A stretch of 64,000 nucleotides of DNA, taken from positions 2,604,001 through 2,668,000 of the forward strand of contig NZ_CP053904.1 of NCBI RefSeq assembly GCF_013256425.1. The letters are read 5' to 3'. Of the stretch, positions 1 to 10,124 are shown piece after piece. The notes under the pieces were generated by a model. That model was not told the DNA's origin. It did not search any database and was given only the letters and a program-made list of their open reading frames with translations. The stretch's first letter is position 1. The number at the start of each line of letters is the position of its first letter. The DNA comes from Hymenobacter sp. BRD67 (GTDB lineage Bacteria > Bacteroidota > Bacteroidia > Cytophagales > Hymenobacteraceae). The position numbers and the translations under genes were made by a program.

Positions 1-1074
1 GTAGAACGCATTGGTAAACAGGTTGAGCAGCACCCGACCTACATCGCCGGCAACCATTTCAACCAGGGGGAGGCCGGCGGCCAGCTCGGGCTGCAAGGTG
101 GCGTTGAAAGACTTGTCTTTGGCCCGCAGGCCGTGGTAGGCCAGGCGCAAATATTCATCGGCCAGCATGTTGAGGTCGGTAGGCTGGCGCTCGCCGCTGC
201 TGGCGCGGCTATGCTCCAGCATCCCCCGCACGATGCCCGCCGCCCGGCCACCGTGCTGGGTAATGCGCTGGAGATTCTGCTTCAGGTCGGCCAGCAGCTC
301 GGCTTCGAGGGCCGGGTCGCGGGTAGGCCGGTTGCGCTCTTCTTCGAGCTCGGTAATAAGCTCGGCCGATACATCAGCGAAATTATTGACGAAGTTGAGC
401 GGGTTCTGAATCTCGTGCGCTATGCCCGCCGTGAGCTCTCCCAGGCTGGCCATCTTTTCGCGCTGGATTAGCTGCGCCTGGGTTTCTTTTAGCTCGTTGA
501 GCGTAGTGCGTAGCGCGGCTGTTTGCTCGGCCAGCGTAGCAGTGCGCTGGTGCACCTGGTGTTCGAGCTCCTGGTTTTTGGTTTCGATGCGCAGCTGCTC
601 CTGCTCGGCTTGCAGGCGTAGCTGGTGCTCAGCTACCAGGCTTTTCTGCTGGCTGCGGGCCATAAACCAGAAAACACCTTGCCAGCAGAAGGTCAGCAGG
701 CCCGCCAGGTCAAACCAGTCTTCATACGTTTTGAGCAGCCGGGGTAGCAGCAGGCCCACAAGCAGGTTTATCACCGACAGCAGCCCGTAGGGCACCAGCC
801 CCAGGCAAAGCAGCCAGGCGGGCCGGTAGGTGCGTAGCTGCCAGGTTACTGCCAGCCCGATGCCAATAATGCCCAACATAAAAGCATCGGCCAGCAGGTC
901 GGCTTTGCTACCGAAGCTAACGCAGATAATAAATAGTACTGCCGTGGGCTGCCACAGCCGGACCAGCCACTTATCCCAGGCTGGCAGCCGCGTGGGCGTG
1001 TCGAGAAACCGGCGGCCCAGCCACACCAGGCCCACGGCAATGGGCCCTTCCAGTATCATATTTGAGTCTGCCAT
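1..1074 (-). CDS. Sensor histidine kinase, 3' end outside window
   Basis: The reading frame is open from the ATG at 1074 to the left edge (358 codons visible, C-terminus missing). Residues 1-150 hold several hydrophobic segments, so a membrane sensor with no recognised ligand domain is likely. A coiled coil follows, then the phospho-acceptor H-box [13 protein letters not shown] with His near residue 220, and the N-box NLFTNAF close to the window edge. The rest of the ATPase domain should lie about 300 bases beyond position 1. It lies directly downstream of a paralogous kinase on the same strand, and the two share nearly identical kinase cores. The response-regulator partner is not in the window. 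The family assignment is secure; the signal is unknown. Confidence 0.88.
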   Translation of the reverse strand, partial: MADSNMILEGPIAVGLVWLGRRFLDTPTRLPAWDKWLVRLWQPTAVLFIICVSFGSKADLLADAFMLGIIGIGLAVTWQLRTYRPAWLLCLGLVPYGLLSVINLLVGLLLPRLLKTYEDWFDLAGLLTFCWQGVFWFMARSQQKSLVAEHQLRLQAEQEQLRIETKNQELEHQVHQRTATLAEQTAALRTTLNELKETQAQLIQREKMASLGELTAGIAHEIQNPLNFVNNFADVSAELITELEEERNRPTRDPALEAELLADLKQNLQRITQHGGRAAGIVRGMLEHSRASSGERQPTDLNMLADEYLRLAYHGLRAKDKSFNATLQPELAAGLPLVEMVAGDVGRVLLNLFTNAFY

Positions 1075-1161
1075 CGGGCTGGTTGTTGTCAGTTGGTGAG
1101 TTATCTGTTTTTAATTGCCAGCTTCCCTGTCCGGCTTTCGTAGCCGCTGAGAGGTAGCAGC

Positions 1162-2539
1162 TTAAAAAGGCAGCCGCACGCTAAACTCCGTAAATTTTCC
1201 TTCCTCGCTCTGCACGGTGAGGGTACCGCCGTGGCCCTGCACAATGATGTCGTGGCTTAGCGACAAGCCCAGGCCAGTGCCTTCGCCAGCGGGCTTGGTG
1301 GTGAAAAAGGGCTGGAAAATCCTGGCTTTCACTCCTTCCGGAATGCCCATGCCGTTGTCGCGGACGCACACTTCTACGCTGTTGCCTACGCGGCGCGTGG
1401 CCACCCCCACGGTAGGCTTGTAGCCCGGCTCGCCGAGCTGCTGGCGCTGCTGCACCGCGTAAAACGCATTGGTAAACAGGTTGAGCAGTACCCGACCTAC
1501 ATCGCCGCTCACGGCCGGCACCAGCGGCAGAATAGCCGCCAGCTCGGGCTGCAAGGTGGCGTTGAAAGACTTGTCTTTGGCCCGCAAGCCGTGGTAGGCC
1601 AGGCGCATATATTCATCGGCCAGCATATTGAGGTCGGTAGGCTGGCGCTCACCGCTGCTGGCGCGGCTGTGCTCCAGCATCCCCGCACGATGCCCGCCGC
1701 CCGCTGGCCATGCTGATTAATTCGGAGCAGGTTTTGTTTCAGGTCTTCGAGCAGCTCGGCCTCCAGGCCGGGGTCGCGGCTGGGGCGCTCCTGCTCTTCT
1801 TCAAGCTCCACTACCAGCTCGGCCGATACATCGGCGAAATTATTGACGAAGTTGAGCGGGTTCTGAATCTCGTGCGCTATGCCCGCCGTGAGCTCTCCCA
1901 GGCTGGCCATCTTTTCGCGCTGGATTAGCTGCGCCTGCGTAGCGCGCAGGTCAGTAAGCGCCGTTTGCAGCTCCTCGGCCTGCCGGGTGAGCAGGGCCGT
2001 TCGCTCGGCCACCAGCCGCTCCAGCTCCATGTTTTTGGCAGCGATAAACTGCCGCGCTTTTTCTTCTTCGGCCCGCTCCTGCTCCTGCTTCAGGAGCCCT
2101 TTCTTCTGGCTGTTGGCCAGGAAAACCATCGCAAAAAACCAAAACGCATCTAGCTCGCCCCACAGCTTGAAACCCAGGCTGTACGGCGACAGCAGCTGCC
2201 AGCTGCCGATGGCCAGGCCGGTGGCAATAAAGCGGTGCAGCACCGAGGGTGCCAGGCCCAGCAGCAGCGTGCGGGCCGGGCGGTAGCTACGCAGCTGCAC
2301 CAGCAGCAGCACTAGCACGCCTACCGCGAAGAACAGGTAAATATCGCCCAGGTACTGGTTGCGGTAGTGCAGCGCCGCGCTTAGCACAAAGGCCGCCATA
2401 GCCGGCGCCCAGAGCTTGCCCAGCAGTCTGTGCCAGCGGGGCAGACGGCGGGGCGTATCCAGCAGCCGACGCATAATGAACACCAGCGTCATCACCCCCC
2501 GATGGCCAGCAGCAGCTCTTTATTGGTAAATTTCTCCAT
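1162..2539 (-). CDS. Sensor histidine kinase, paralogue of the adjacent one, two single-base frame breaks
   Basis: The product is a membrane sensor kinase, about 459 residues if two frame breaks are repaired. The N-terminal hydrophobic sensor region is followed by a coiled coil, H-box [13 protein letters not shown] (His about 223), N-box [20 protein letters not shown] and GTGLGLSLS. The frame is lost at the C4 run 1681-1684, where the paralogue has C5 at the same place, and near the start at the C6 run 2495-2500. Adding one base there joins the ATG at 2539 to the body and gives an N-terminus of the same length as the neighbour's. If the second break is ignored, the start would be 2495. Both breaks fit assembly error better than gene decay. 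Confidence 0.85.
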
Positions 2540-2608
2540 TAGCGGCCAAAATAAAGCGCCGCAAGTTAGCCACTCACGGCGCTTTAACTTAGCCGAATAT
2601 CTATTGAT

Positions 2609-3787
2609 TTAGCCAGCCAGGGCCCGCTGGGCCGCCTCGCGCTCGGCCGGCGTATTCACATTTTGCAATACTTCGGCGCCAGGCGTAGGCAACACTGCCA
2701 CATCGCTGTTGATGAGCATTTTGCGCGGGCATGAATAGCCCATGCTCAAAAACCGTAGCAGCTCGGGATAAGCGCGCGGCTCAAAAATGGTAAGGAGCGG
2801 CTCGGGAAACTCGCTGCCGGGGCTTTGGAATGCCGTGGCCAGGCGGCCGGGCTGGCGGCCAGCCACTAGCTGGCGCAGGGTGTCGGCCGTCAGGAAAGGC
2901 AGGTCGCAGGCCAGCACCAGCCACGCCGCGTTGGGGTCAAATTGCAGGGCCGACAGAATGCCGCCCAGGGGCCCCAGCCCCAGAAACCGGTCGGGCAGCG
3001 CCTGTAAGCCCTGGGGCAGCTCGGCCACCTGCTCGGCCCGGCACGACACCAATACGTCGTGGCAGACTGGGGCCAATAAGCCCGCGGCTACTTCGCGCTG
3101 CTCAAGGCCGGTGGGGCCGTAGCGCAGGCGGCCTTTATCGGTTTGCATGCGCTGGCTGAGGCCACCGGCCAGCACCAGGCCGCGCAGCGGGGCCTGGCGA
3201 GCGGCCCGCCACTGCGCTACCCAGGCAGCCAGGCCCGCCGTATCGGCCCAGGCAAACCGCGACAGCCGGGCATAGTGCGGCAGGTGCGCCCGCAGGTAAT
3301 CAGGAATTTCCGCTACGCCTTCGGCCAGTACAAACGCCTGCACGTCGGTGAGCTTGTCGAGCTTGTGAGCCAGCGACTTACGGGGGTCAATGAGTACAAG
3401 CTGCTGACGGGCGGTAAAATGATTGCCGTTTACCAGCACCAGGTCGGCCCCGGCCAGCAGCTCGGGCTGCGAGAAGCGGTCGAGTGCGCGCCGCTCATCG
3501 CCACGGCGAAAATGAATCTTATCGGTAACCTCCACATAAGCGCCGGCTTGCAGCAGCGGGCTCAGGCTTTGAGCAGGGTCAGCGTCGCCGCTGGTGTGGT
3601 CGGCATCGACGTAGCCGATGCGGTGCGCCGGGGTCAGCGCGGCCGTTATGCCAGCCGCCAGCCGCTGAATATCGCCACAGGGTGCCCCCAGCAAGGCCAG
3701 CTCGTGGCGGGCAAATTCGCCGATGGCCGGACGGACCAGGTCGGCGTGCTTGGTACGGGGAACAAGTTTTTCAGTCATAGCTTTCAC
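2609..3787 (-). CDS. mobA: Molybdenum cofactor guanylyltransferase (MobA) with a MobB-like N-terminal domain
   Basis: The C-terminal half (from about residue 205) is MobA: VLAGGLSQRMQTDKG nucleotide-binding loop, then GPLGGILSAL and ACDLPFL. This domain transfers GMP to molybdopterin to make the guanine dinucleotide cofactor used by formate dehydrogenase-type enzymes. The first 200 residues resemble a MobB-type domain, but the place where the P-loop GxxxxGK[ST] should be reads LGAPCGDIQRL, so ATP/GTP binding there is doubtful. At 392 residues it is about twice the length of stand-alone MobA. It is transcribed away from moeA, with about 65 bases between them. The start at 3787 could also be the second Met (MTEKLV). 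Confidence 0.85.
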   Translation of the reverse strand: MKAMTEKLVPRTKHADLVRPAIGEFARHELALLGAPCGDIQRLAAGITAALTPAHRIGYVDADHTSGDADPAQSLSPLLQAGAYVEVTDKIHFRRGDERRALDRFSQPELLAGADLVLVNGNHFTARQQLVLIDPRKSLAHKLDKLTDVQAFVLAEGVAEIPDYLRAHLPHYARLSRFAWADTAGLAAWVAQWRAARQAPLRGLVLAGGLSQRMQTDKGRLRYGPTGLEQREVAAGLLAPVCHDVLVSCRAEQVAELPQGLQALPDRFLGLGPLGGILSALQFDPNAAWLVLACDLPFLTADTLRQLVAGRQPGRLATAFQSPGSEFPEPLLTIFEPRAYPELLRFLSMGYSCPRKMLINSDVAVLPTPGAEVLQNVNTPAEREAAQRALAG

Positions 3788-3852
3788 AACAATTCAGCCG
3801 GAAAATAGCTTGAAATTATCTTACCTTCTTCTTTTTTATCCTTCCCTGCTTC

Positions 3853-5063
3853 GTGCTCTCCGTCGAAAACGCTTATTGCCAGGTACTGGCTACCGCTAGC
3901 CTGCTGCCTACCGAAACTGTGCCGCTAGCTGAGGCTGTTGGCCGCGTGCTACGGCAGACTATCACGGCCGACCGTGACTTTCCGCCCTACGACCGCGTGA
4001 CAATGGATGGTATTGCGGTGCGCCACGCGGCCCTGGCGGCGGGCCAGCGGGTATTTCCCATCGAGCGCACCCAGCTGGCCGGGGCAGTGCCGGAGCCGCT
4101 TCTCAACCCGCGGGCGGCCGTAGAAATTATGACCGGCGCCGCGCTGCCGCCCGGCACCGATACCGTTATCCGCTACGAAGACCTGGACTTTGGCGATGAG
4201 CCTACCCGCCAGGCCACGCTGCGGGCGGCACTGCCCAGCCAGGGCCACAACGTACACCGGCAGGGCAGCGACCAGGTAGCCGGCACGCTTCTGCTGGCCC
4301 CCGGCACAGTACTAAGCCCGGCCGAGCTGGCAGTAGCGGCCACCGTGGGCGCAGGCAGGCTGACCGTAACGCGCCGCCCCCGCCTGGCGGTAGTGAGTAC
4401 CGGCGATGAGCTGGTGGCCCTCGGCCAAACGCCCCTCCCCCACCAGATTCGGCGCTCCAATGCCCCTATGCTGCAAGCGGCGCTGGGGCCGAAGGCTGCA
4501 TAAGCGAGGCTTTTCATTTTGACGACGATTTGGAAACGCTCAAGGCCGGGCTGCCGCCGCTGCTGGCCGGGTTCGACGCCGTGCTGCTGAGTGGTGGCGT
4601 ATCGAAGGGCAAGGCCGATTTTTTGCCCCAGGCGCTGCGCGAGCTGGGCGTGCGGGAGGTATTTCATCGGGTGGCCCAACGGCCGGGGCAGCCGCTCTGG
4701 TTCGGGCAGCAGCCTGGCGCAGCCACCGTATTTGCGCTGCCCGGCAACCCTGTGGCTACGTTTGCGGGCTACTATCGCTACGTGCGCGGCTGGCTACACC
4801 AGTGTCAGGGCCGGGCCGTTGAGCAGCCGACCTTTGCGGAACTGACCAGCCCGGTCGATTTCAAGCCGGCTCTTACGTATTTCCTGGCCGTGCGCCTCGA
4901 AAATGCGCCCGATGGCCGTCTGCTGGCTCACCCCGCTCCCACCGCTGGCTCGGGCGACCTAGCCGGCCTGCTGGCCACCGATGGCCTGCTGGAACTGGCC
5001 GCCACCGACCAAACTCATTTTGCGGCGGGCACCGCCTGGCCACTGTGGCGATTTCGAAGCTAG
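3853..5063 (+). CDS. moeA: Molybdopterin molybdenumtransferase MoeA, one frame break
   Basis: This enzyme inserts molybdate into adenylated molybdopterin. Repaired, it is about 403 residues, the usual MoeA length. Domains seen: N-terminal MoeA domain with PPYDRVTMDGIAV, the EIMTGAALPPGTDTVI segment, the central MoCF-biosynthesis fold (STGDEL, then LLSGGVSKGKADF) and the ALPGNPVATF motif. The frame breaks at the G4 run 4485-4488; one more G gives GAEGCISEAF and continues to the stop at 5063. The start is a GTG at 3853 (LSVENAY). It is divergent from mobA and followed by a strong terminator. The neighbours mobA, fdhD and the FdhF/YdeP-type gene suggest this cofactor supply serves that oxidoreductase. 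Confidence 0.87.
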
Positions 5064-5071
5064 CAAACGCT

Positions 5072-5109
5072 AAAAGCCGCTCAACTCTCGGGGAATTGAG
5101 CGGCTTTTT
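5072..5109. terminator. Bidirectional intrinsic terminator
   Basis: The arms AAAAGCCGCTCAA and TTGAGCGGCTTTT pair around a short loop, with T tracts on both strands. It lies between the convergent moeA and antiporter small-subunit genes and can serve both. Confidence 0.85.
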
Positions 5110-5126
5110 CAGTAAAACAGCTTACC

Positions 5127-5272
5127 TTACTTAAACAGGGTCAGCGCTTTGATAAACGTTTGTGAGATGCCCCACACCAGCGGCACGCCAACGAAGAGCC
5201 AGGCCAGGATGACCGAGCCGCCCGCAGACTCTTCAGTTACGACCGGGGGGCAGCATTGGGTTTCGGGTTCAT
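5127..5272 (-). CDS. Small single-helix subunit of the oxalate/formate-type antiporter, one frame break
   Basis: This short gene lies directly after the antiporter gene. From the ATG at 5272 the frame meets a stop after eleven codons, but adding one base to the G6 run 5245-5250 gives a 48-residue protein. It has a polar start, one hydrophobic helix (SVILAWLFVGVPLVWGI) and the short tail SQTFIKALTLFK. Tiny one-helix proteins of this pattern (MFS transporter small subunit) are known beside OFA-family antiporters in many bacteria. Position, orientation and composition all fit. Stop at 5127-5129, just before the terminator. The function is inferred; it may stabilise or regulate the transporter. 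Confidence 0.72.
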
Positions 5273-5305
5273 ATACTAGAAAGTTAGAGGGTGAGGAATG
5301 GGCAC

Positions 5306-6717
5306 CTAGTGGCCGCCCGCTTCAATGGTTACCGGGCCTTTTTCCTGGTATTTCTCGTTTACGGCCGTCACGGCCAGGTCGGCCAGCAAGCCTACTGCGA
5401 GCAAGCCAGCCATGGTATAAAATACATTTTGGTAGGCGGCGGCCCCGGTTAGGCCTTTTGCCTTGGCGTGGTCATGCAACTGGTGCACAATCAGCGGCCC
5501 CAGCACGCCGGCGGTGCTCCAGGCAGTGAGCAGGCGGCCGTGAATGGCCCCTACCTGGTATTTGCCAAATAAGTCAGACAGAAAAGCCGGGGCAGTGGCA
5601 AAGCCCCCGCCGTACATGCTCACAATTACGCAGGCAGCTACTACATAAAGAGTTAGCTGCAAGTTATGGCCCAGCGTCGGGATACTGGCGTAAAGCAGAA
5701 TGCCCAGGCCAAAGTAAATAGCGTACGTAGTTTTGCGGCCCAGCTTATCCGAAGCCGACGACCAGAAGAAGCGCCCCAGCAGGTTGAACAAGCTGAGCAG
5801 GCCCACGAAGCCGGCGGCGGCAGCAGCCGTTACGCCATTGCCCGCCCCATTGCCTTGTCGGAGAACGTGTCCTGAATAAGCGGCGAAGCCGTTTCGAGCA
5901 CCCCGATGCCGGCCGTTACGTTGGTAACCAACACCACCCACAGCAGCCAGAACTGCGGCGTTTTAATGGCATTGTCGGCCGATACGTTGCCGGCCGTAAT
6001 CAGGGCACTGTGCTCTGCATTGGGCACGTAGCCGGCGGGAGCCCAGTTGTCGGCGGGCACCCGGATGGTCCATACCCCAAACTGCATAAACAGGAAGTAG
6101 ATGATACCCAGCACGATAAACGTCGGGGCTACGCCCTGCGGAGCCGACCCTTTGAAGTGGTTCATCAGGGCTACCGACAGCGGCGAGGCAATCATAGCAC
6201 CGCCCCCAAAGCCCATGATGGCCATGCCAGTGGCCACGCCCTTACGGTCGGGAAACCACTTGATGAGCGTGCTGACCGGCGATATATAGCCAATACCTAA
6301 TCCAATGCCACCCACGAACCCATAGCCGAAATACAGCAGCCAGATATTGTGCATGCTGATGCCGAGCGAGCCAATGAGAAAGCCGCCGCCGAAGCATAGT
6401 GCGGCAGACAGCATCGCTTTGCGCGGCCCTACGCGCTCCAGCCACTTGCCAAACAGCGCGGCCGACAAGCCCAGCAACACAATGGCAATGGAGAAGGTGA
6501 TGCCAATCTGGGTAGGCGTCCAGTCGGTCGGGGCCGGGTTAGCAGGGTCGCCGCTGATGAGCGAGCCCAGCGGCTTATTAAACACGCTAAATGCGTAGGC
6601 CTGCCCGATAGCGAGGTGAATAGCCAGCGCGGCGGGCGGCACCAGCCAGCGATTATAGCCAGGCGGCGCAATGGTACGGCTACGGTCAAGCAGCGAAGCA
6701 GAGGAACTATCAGCCAT
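5306..6717 (-). CDS. Oxalate/formate antiporter-family MFS transporter, one frame break
   Basis: About 470 residues after repair, with around twelve hydrophobic segments. The N-terminal half has the OFA-family pattern LAIGQAYAFSVFNKPL and WTPTQIGITFSIAI, plus loop motifs GKWLERVGPRKAML and WFPDRKGVATGMAIMGFGGGA. The second half has GRFFWSSASDKLGRK. The frame breaks at the C4 run 5845-5848; one more base gives KAMGAGNGVTAAA and joins the halves. It follows the FdhF/YdeP-type gene and precedes the tiny subunit gene, so exchange of formate or a related small carboxylate is plausible, but the substrate cannot be read from sequence. OFA members also carry lactate and other anions. Confidence 0.83.
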
Positions 6718-6869
6718 GGTGGGAAGTAAAGGGTGAAAGAAAAGAGAAGAAAAACAGGTATAACGTCTTAGCCTTTTGCAAAGTAGGGAATTTCTTTCGC
6801 CTGACGCAAAAAACCTGACGAGGGAGCCTGCTTTGGCGTTGCAGCAGCACTTATCACTAATAAAATAAG

Positions 6870-6900
6870 AAAAAGCCTCTGGTATTTCCAGAGGCTTTTT
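6870..6900 (-). terminator. Intrinsic terminator after the FdhF/YdeP-type gene
   Basis: The arms AAAAAGCCTCTGG and CCAGAGGCTTTTT close a short loop. It lies just past the stop codon at 6915 on the minus strand. The 150 bases between it and the antiporter start at 6717 hold no gene and presumably the antiporter promoter. Confidence 0.85.
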
Positions 6901-6914
6901 ACAATTACTGGCGG

Positions 6915-9475
6915 CTAGGCCGGCACCGCCTGCTGGCGCTGCTTCTGGGCCTGCGGGGCCTGACCTACCTTAGCGGGGACTACCGTTACAACCACATACT
7001 TGGAGGTCGGTGTATTGCTGACTTTGGCCACACTACTAATGGGAACCAGCGGGTTGGCCTCCGGGAAATAGGCGGCTACGTTGCCCTTTGGGATTTCGTA
7101 GGGCACAGCAATAAATTTTTCGACCGTGCGCTGCTCGCCCTCAAAATGGCTGGTGATGTCAAGCAAGTCTTTGGCTTTGATGCCCCGGGCCGCCATGTCG
7201 CTTTCATTCATGAACAGCACGCGGCGCTCGCCGTGGATACCCCGGTAGCGGTCGTTATATTCATAAATCGTAGTATTAAACTGGTCGTGACTCCGAACCG
7301 TCATCAGAATGAGCTGGTCGGGCTCCAGGCTATACTTCTCCAGCTGGGTAGTGGTGAAATTAGCCATCCCATTCTTGGTCGTGAATTTGCGCTCACGCGG
7401 GCCGTTGGGCAGGTAAAAGCCCCCGGCTTGCGCAGGTTTTCGTTGAACTTCTCGAAGCCCGGAATAACGCGGGAGATATGGTCGCGGATAACGTCGTAGT
7501 TCTCCGTCATGGCTACCCAGTCGGCTACGTTGGTACGGTCGGGGCCTAGGGTCGCAATGGCTACGCCCGCCAGGATGGCTACTTCGCTCATCATCTGGCC
7601 CGGCAGCGGCACCAGCACGCCCTTGTTCTGGCTTACTACGCCCATCGAGTTTTCGCAGCTCGTCATCTGGTGGCCCGACTTCTGCATATCGATATCGGCA
7701 TGCGTGAAGCAGGGCAGCAGCAGGCTGGTTTCGCCGGTTACGAGGTGCCCGCGGTTGAGCTTGGTACCTACAAATACGGTTAGCTTCTGCTTGCGCATCC
7801 CGTCGGCAATCAGTTCAGTATCGGGGCCGGCCGCCAGCAGGTTACCGCCCAGGCTAAAGTAAACTTTAGTTTCGCCCTTGTGCATCTTCTTGATACTCTC
7901 CACGGTATCGAAGCCGTGTTCGTAGGGCGGCGTGAAGTTAAATTCCTTCGCCAGCGCATCCTGAAACTCCTTGGTCGGCTGCTCCCACACGCCCATAGTG
8001 CGGTCGCCCTGCACATTGGAGTGGCCCCGCACCGGGCAGGTGCCCGCGCCGGGCTTGCCAATGGCGCCCTTCATCAGGTGCAGGTTCACGATTTCCTGAA
8101 TGGTTTGCACGCCCTGCCGCTGCTGCGTTACGCCCATTGCCCAGCAGGTAACTATTTTTTGCTTATGGGCAATAAGATTGGCAGCTTCGAGCAAGCGCGC
8201 CCGGCTGATACCGCTCAGCTCCTCAATGTCTTCCCAGCTCGTGTTGCGGATATTTTGCTCAAACGACTCGAAGCCCGTGGTGTACTCAGCAATAAAGGGC
8301 CGGTCTACCACCTGCCCGGGGTTCAGGTCTTCGGCCTCAAACAAGTGCTTCATGATGCCGCGCAGCAGGGCCATGTCGCCATCCACCCGCACTTGCAGAA
8401 ACACGTCGGTAATGGGTGTGCCATCGCCGAGCAATGCTCCCAGCGCCCGCAGCGGGTTCATAAAATCCTGCGGGTTCCGGAAGTGGTTCAGGCCCGCCTC
8501 AATCAGCGGGTTAACGCTGATAATCTTTGCCCCATTGCGCTTGGCCTTTTGCAGGGCAGAAAGCATACGCGGGTGGTTGGTGCCCGGGTTCTGGCCAATA
8601 ATAAGAATTACCTCCGCATCGTGAATATCATTGAGCGTCACCGAGCCCTTGCCCAGGCCCAGCGTTGGGCTCAGAGCGGCGCCGCTGCTCTCGTGGCACA
8701 TATTCGAGCAATCGGGCAGGTTATTGGTCCCAAACTGCTTGGCAAAGAGCTGAAACAGGAAGGCCGGCTCATTGGGCACCTTGCCCGAAGTATAGAATAC
8801 TGCTTCGTGGGGCGAAGCTAGCGCATTCAGCTCTTTGGCTACCAGCTTAAAAGCGTCGGTCCACTCAATGGGCGAGTAATGCGTGTCGCCGGGCCGCTTC
8901 ACCAGCGGATGCGTCAGGCGGCCCAGGTTGTTGAGGTCACGGTCGCTCAGGCGCGAGAGGTCGGCCAGGCTGTTTTTGGCAAATACTTCGGGGCCGGCAG
9001 CGCGGTCGTCGGCATCCGAAGCCGTGGCTTTGGCGCCGTTTTCGCAGAACTCGGCAATGGAGCGATGGTCATCAGGGTCGGGCCAGGCGCAGCTCGAGCA
9101 GTCGAAGCCGTCCTTCTGGTTCATTTTCAGCAGCCCGTGGGTGCCCCGCGTCAGTCCCGCTTCGCCCCAGTTAAATTCCATCGACTTGATAACCGCCGTC
9201 AGGCCGGCCGCAATTTTCATGCGGGGCTCCAGCTTGAGGCCGGTAAGAGCCTCGGGCGGCTGGGCCAGTACCGGAAACAGGTACTTGGCCTCGGCCGTGG
9301 GCGGCGCCGGAATGTGCTCCTGGTCGCGCTCGCCCTGCGGGTCGGGCCGGTAATGGTCGTTGGTAGGAGCCACTCCCTGTTCGGGGCGCTCCCCACTTTT
9401 GGGGGCATTATCCTCAGCACCCTGCTGATGTGCTTTGCCGGCTTTGCCAGGGTCGTTAGTGGGCGAATCTTCCAT
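6915..9475 (-). CDS. FdhF/YdeP-family molybdopterin oxidoreductase (formate dehydrogenase alpha-like), one frame break
   Basis: This is a large molybdopterin-guanine-dinucleotide enzyme, about 853 residues if started at the ATG at 9475 (MEDSPTND). The first 70 residues are polar and probably disordered. Then come GFDCSSCAWPDP (a CxxC pair typical of this family), LPDCSNMCHESSGAAL with the Cys in the Mo-ligand position, IIGQNPGTNHPRM, ISVNPLIEAGLNHF and PVRGHSNVQGDRTMG. The C-terminal cofactor domain (LILMTVRSHDQFNTT) lies after a break at the C5 run 7420-7424; one more base gives KPGGFYLPNGPRE and joins the two parts. The frame is open up to 9589, but that extension looks hydrophobic and random. 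fdhD, mobA and moeA nearby support formate or a related oxidation; the exact substrate of this branch is not established. Confidence 0.85.
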
Positions 9476-9630
9476 TTGGGAGGTGTGAAGTAGACGGTAG
9501 AAGGTATGAGGCAACAGGACTAATGCAGTATAAGCCATTCCGAGAAGGCAAGTTAACCAGCAAGCCCGCCAAGCAGCGTTTTCGCTCAATACTCACCCCT
9601 GACTTCTACATCTTAGCCCATACTTACAAG

Positions 9631-9966
9631 CTAGTGGCGACAATCAAGGTCTTTTTCAACCATGATACGTAGCTCACGGTTTTCAGCCACCCTCACCTGG
9701 GCCGAAAAACCATTTTTTTCGGTGCTTGTCCAGGCCAGCGCTTCAGCGGCGGGTACTTCTACCACCAGGTTTCCAGCCTCATAGCGCACCCCCACGGCTT
9801 TGGCCTCGGCCGAGGCAGGCAGTGCTTCCAGGGCATATACCAGCGCCTGGCCAGGGCCGGCCCCAAATACGATGGTGTAGGCCACGCGCCCGGCCTGGGC
9901 AAACTCCTGCACCTCGGCATCGGACAGACGCAGGCGCAACGAATTTTCTTCAAGTCTTAGCTTCAT
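9631..9966 (-). CDS. Small DUF7009-like protein
   Basis: 111 residues, beginning MKLRLEENSLRLRLSDAEV, a start I associate with the DUF7009 family of Bacteroidota. It is predicted to be soluble and beta-rich with no signal peptide or metal motif. It lies between fdhD and the FdhF/YdeP-type gene on the same strand, about 155 bases before the likely start of the latter, so a link with formate dehydrogenase maturation or use is possible from context only. The family name is from memory and moderately sure; the function is unknown. Confidence 0.65.
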   Translation of the reverse strand: MKLRLEENSLRLRLSDAEVQEFAQAGRVAYTIVFGAGPGQALVYALEALPASAEAKAVGVRYEAGNLVVEVPAAEALAWTSTEKNGFSAQVRVAENRELRIMVEKDLDCRH

Positions 9967-10124
9967 TACCCGGTACGCGAATTTTAGTGGATACTATGGC
10001 CTGTTCGGCACCTGCCTTCCGCGTCGAATAGCAGATTTTTACTATATTAAAGTCGGTTTTCGTTGTTGATAAGGCCGCTCGACTCACGCTAAACGAAGGG
10101 CAGCTAAATGGGTTAAGCACCTGG

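Noticed and set aside
9476..9589. N-terminal hydrophobic extension of the FdhF/YdeP-type enzyme as a signal peptide
   Set aside because: It lacks a twin-arginine motif and lies in a region best read as a promoter; family members of this type are cytoplasmic.
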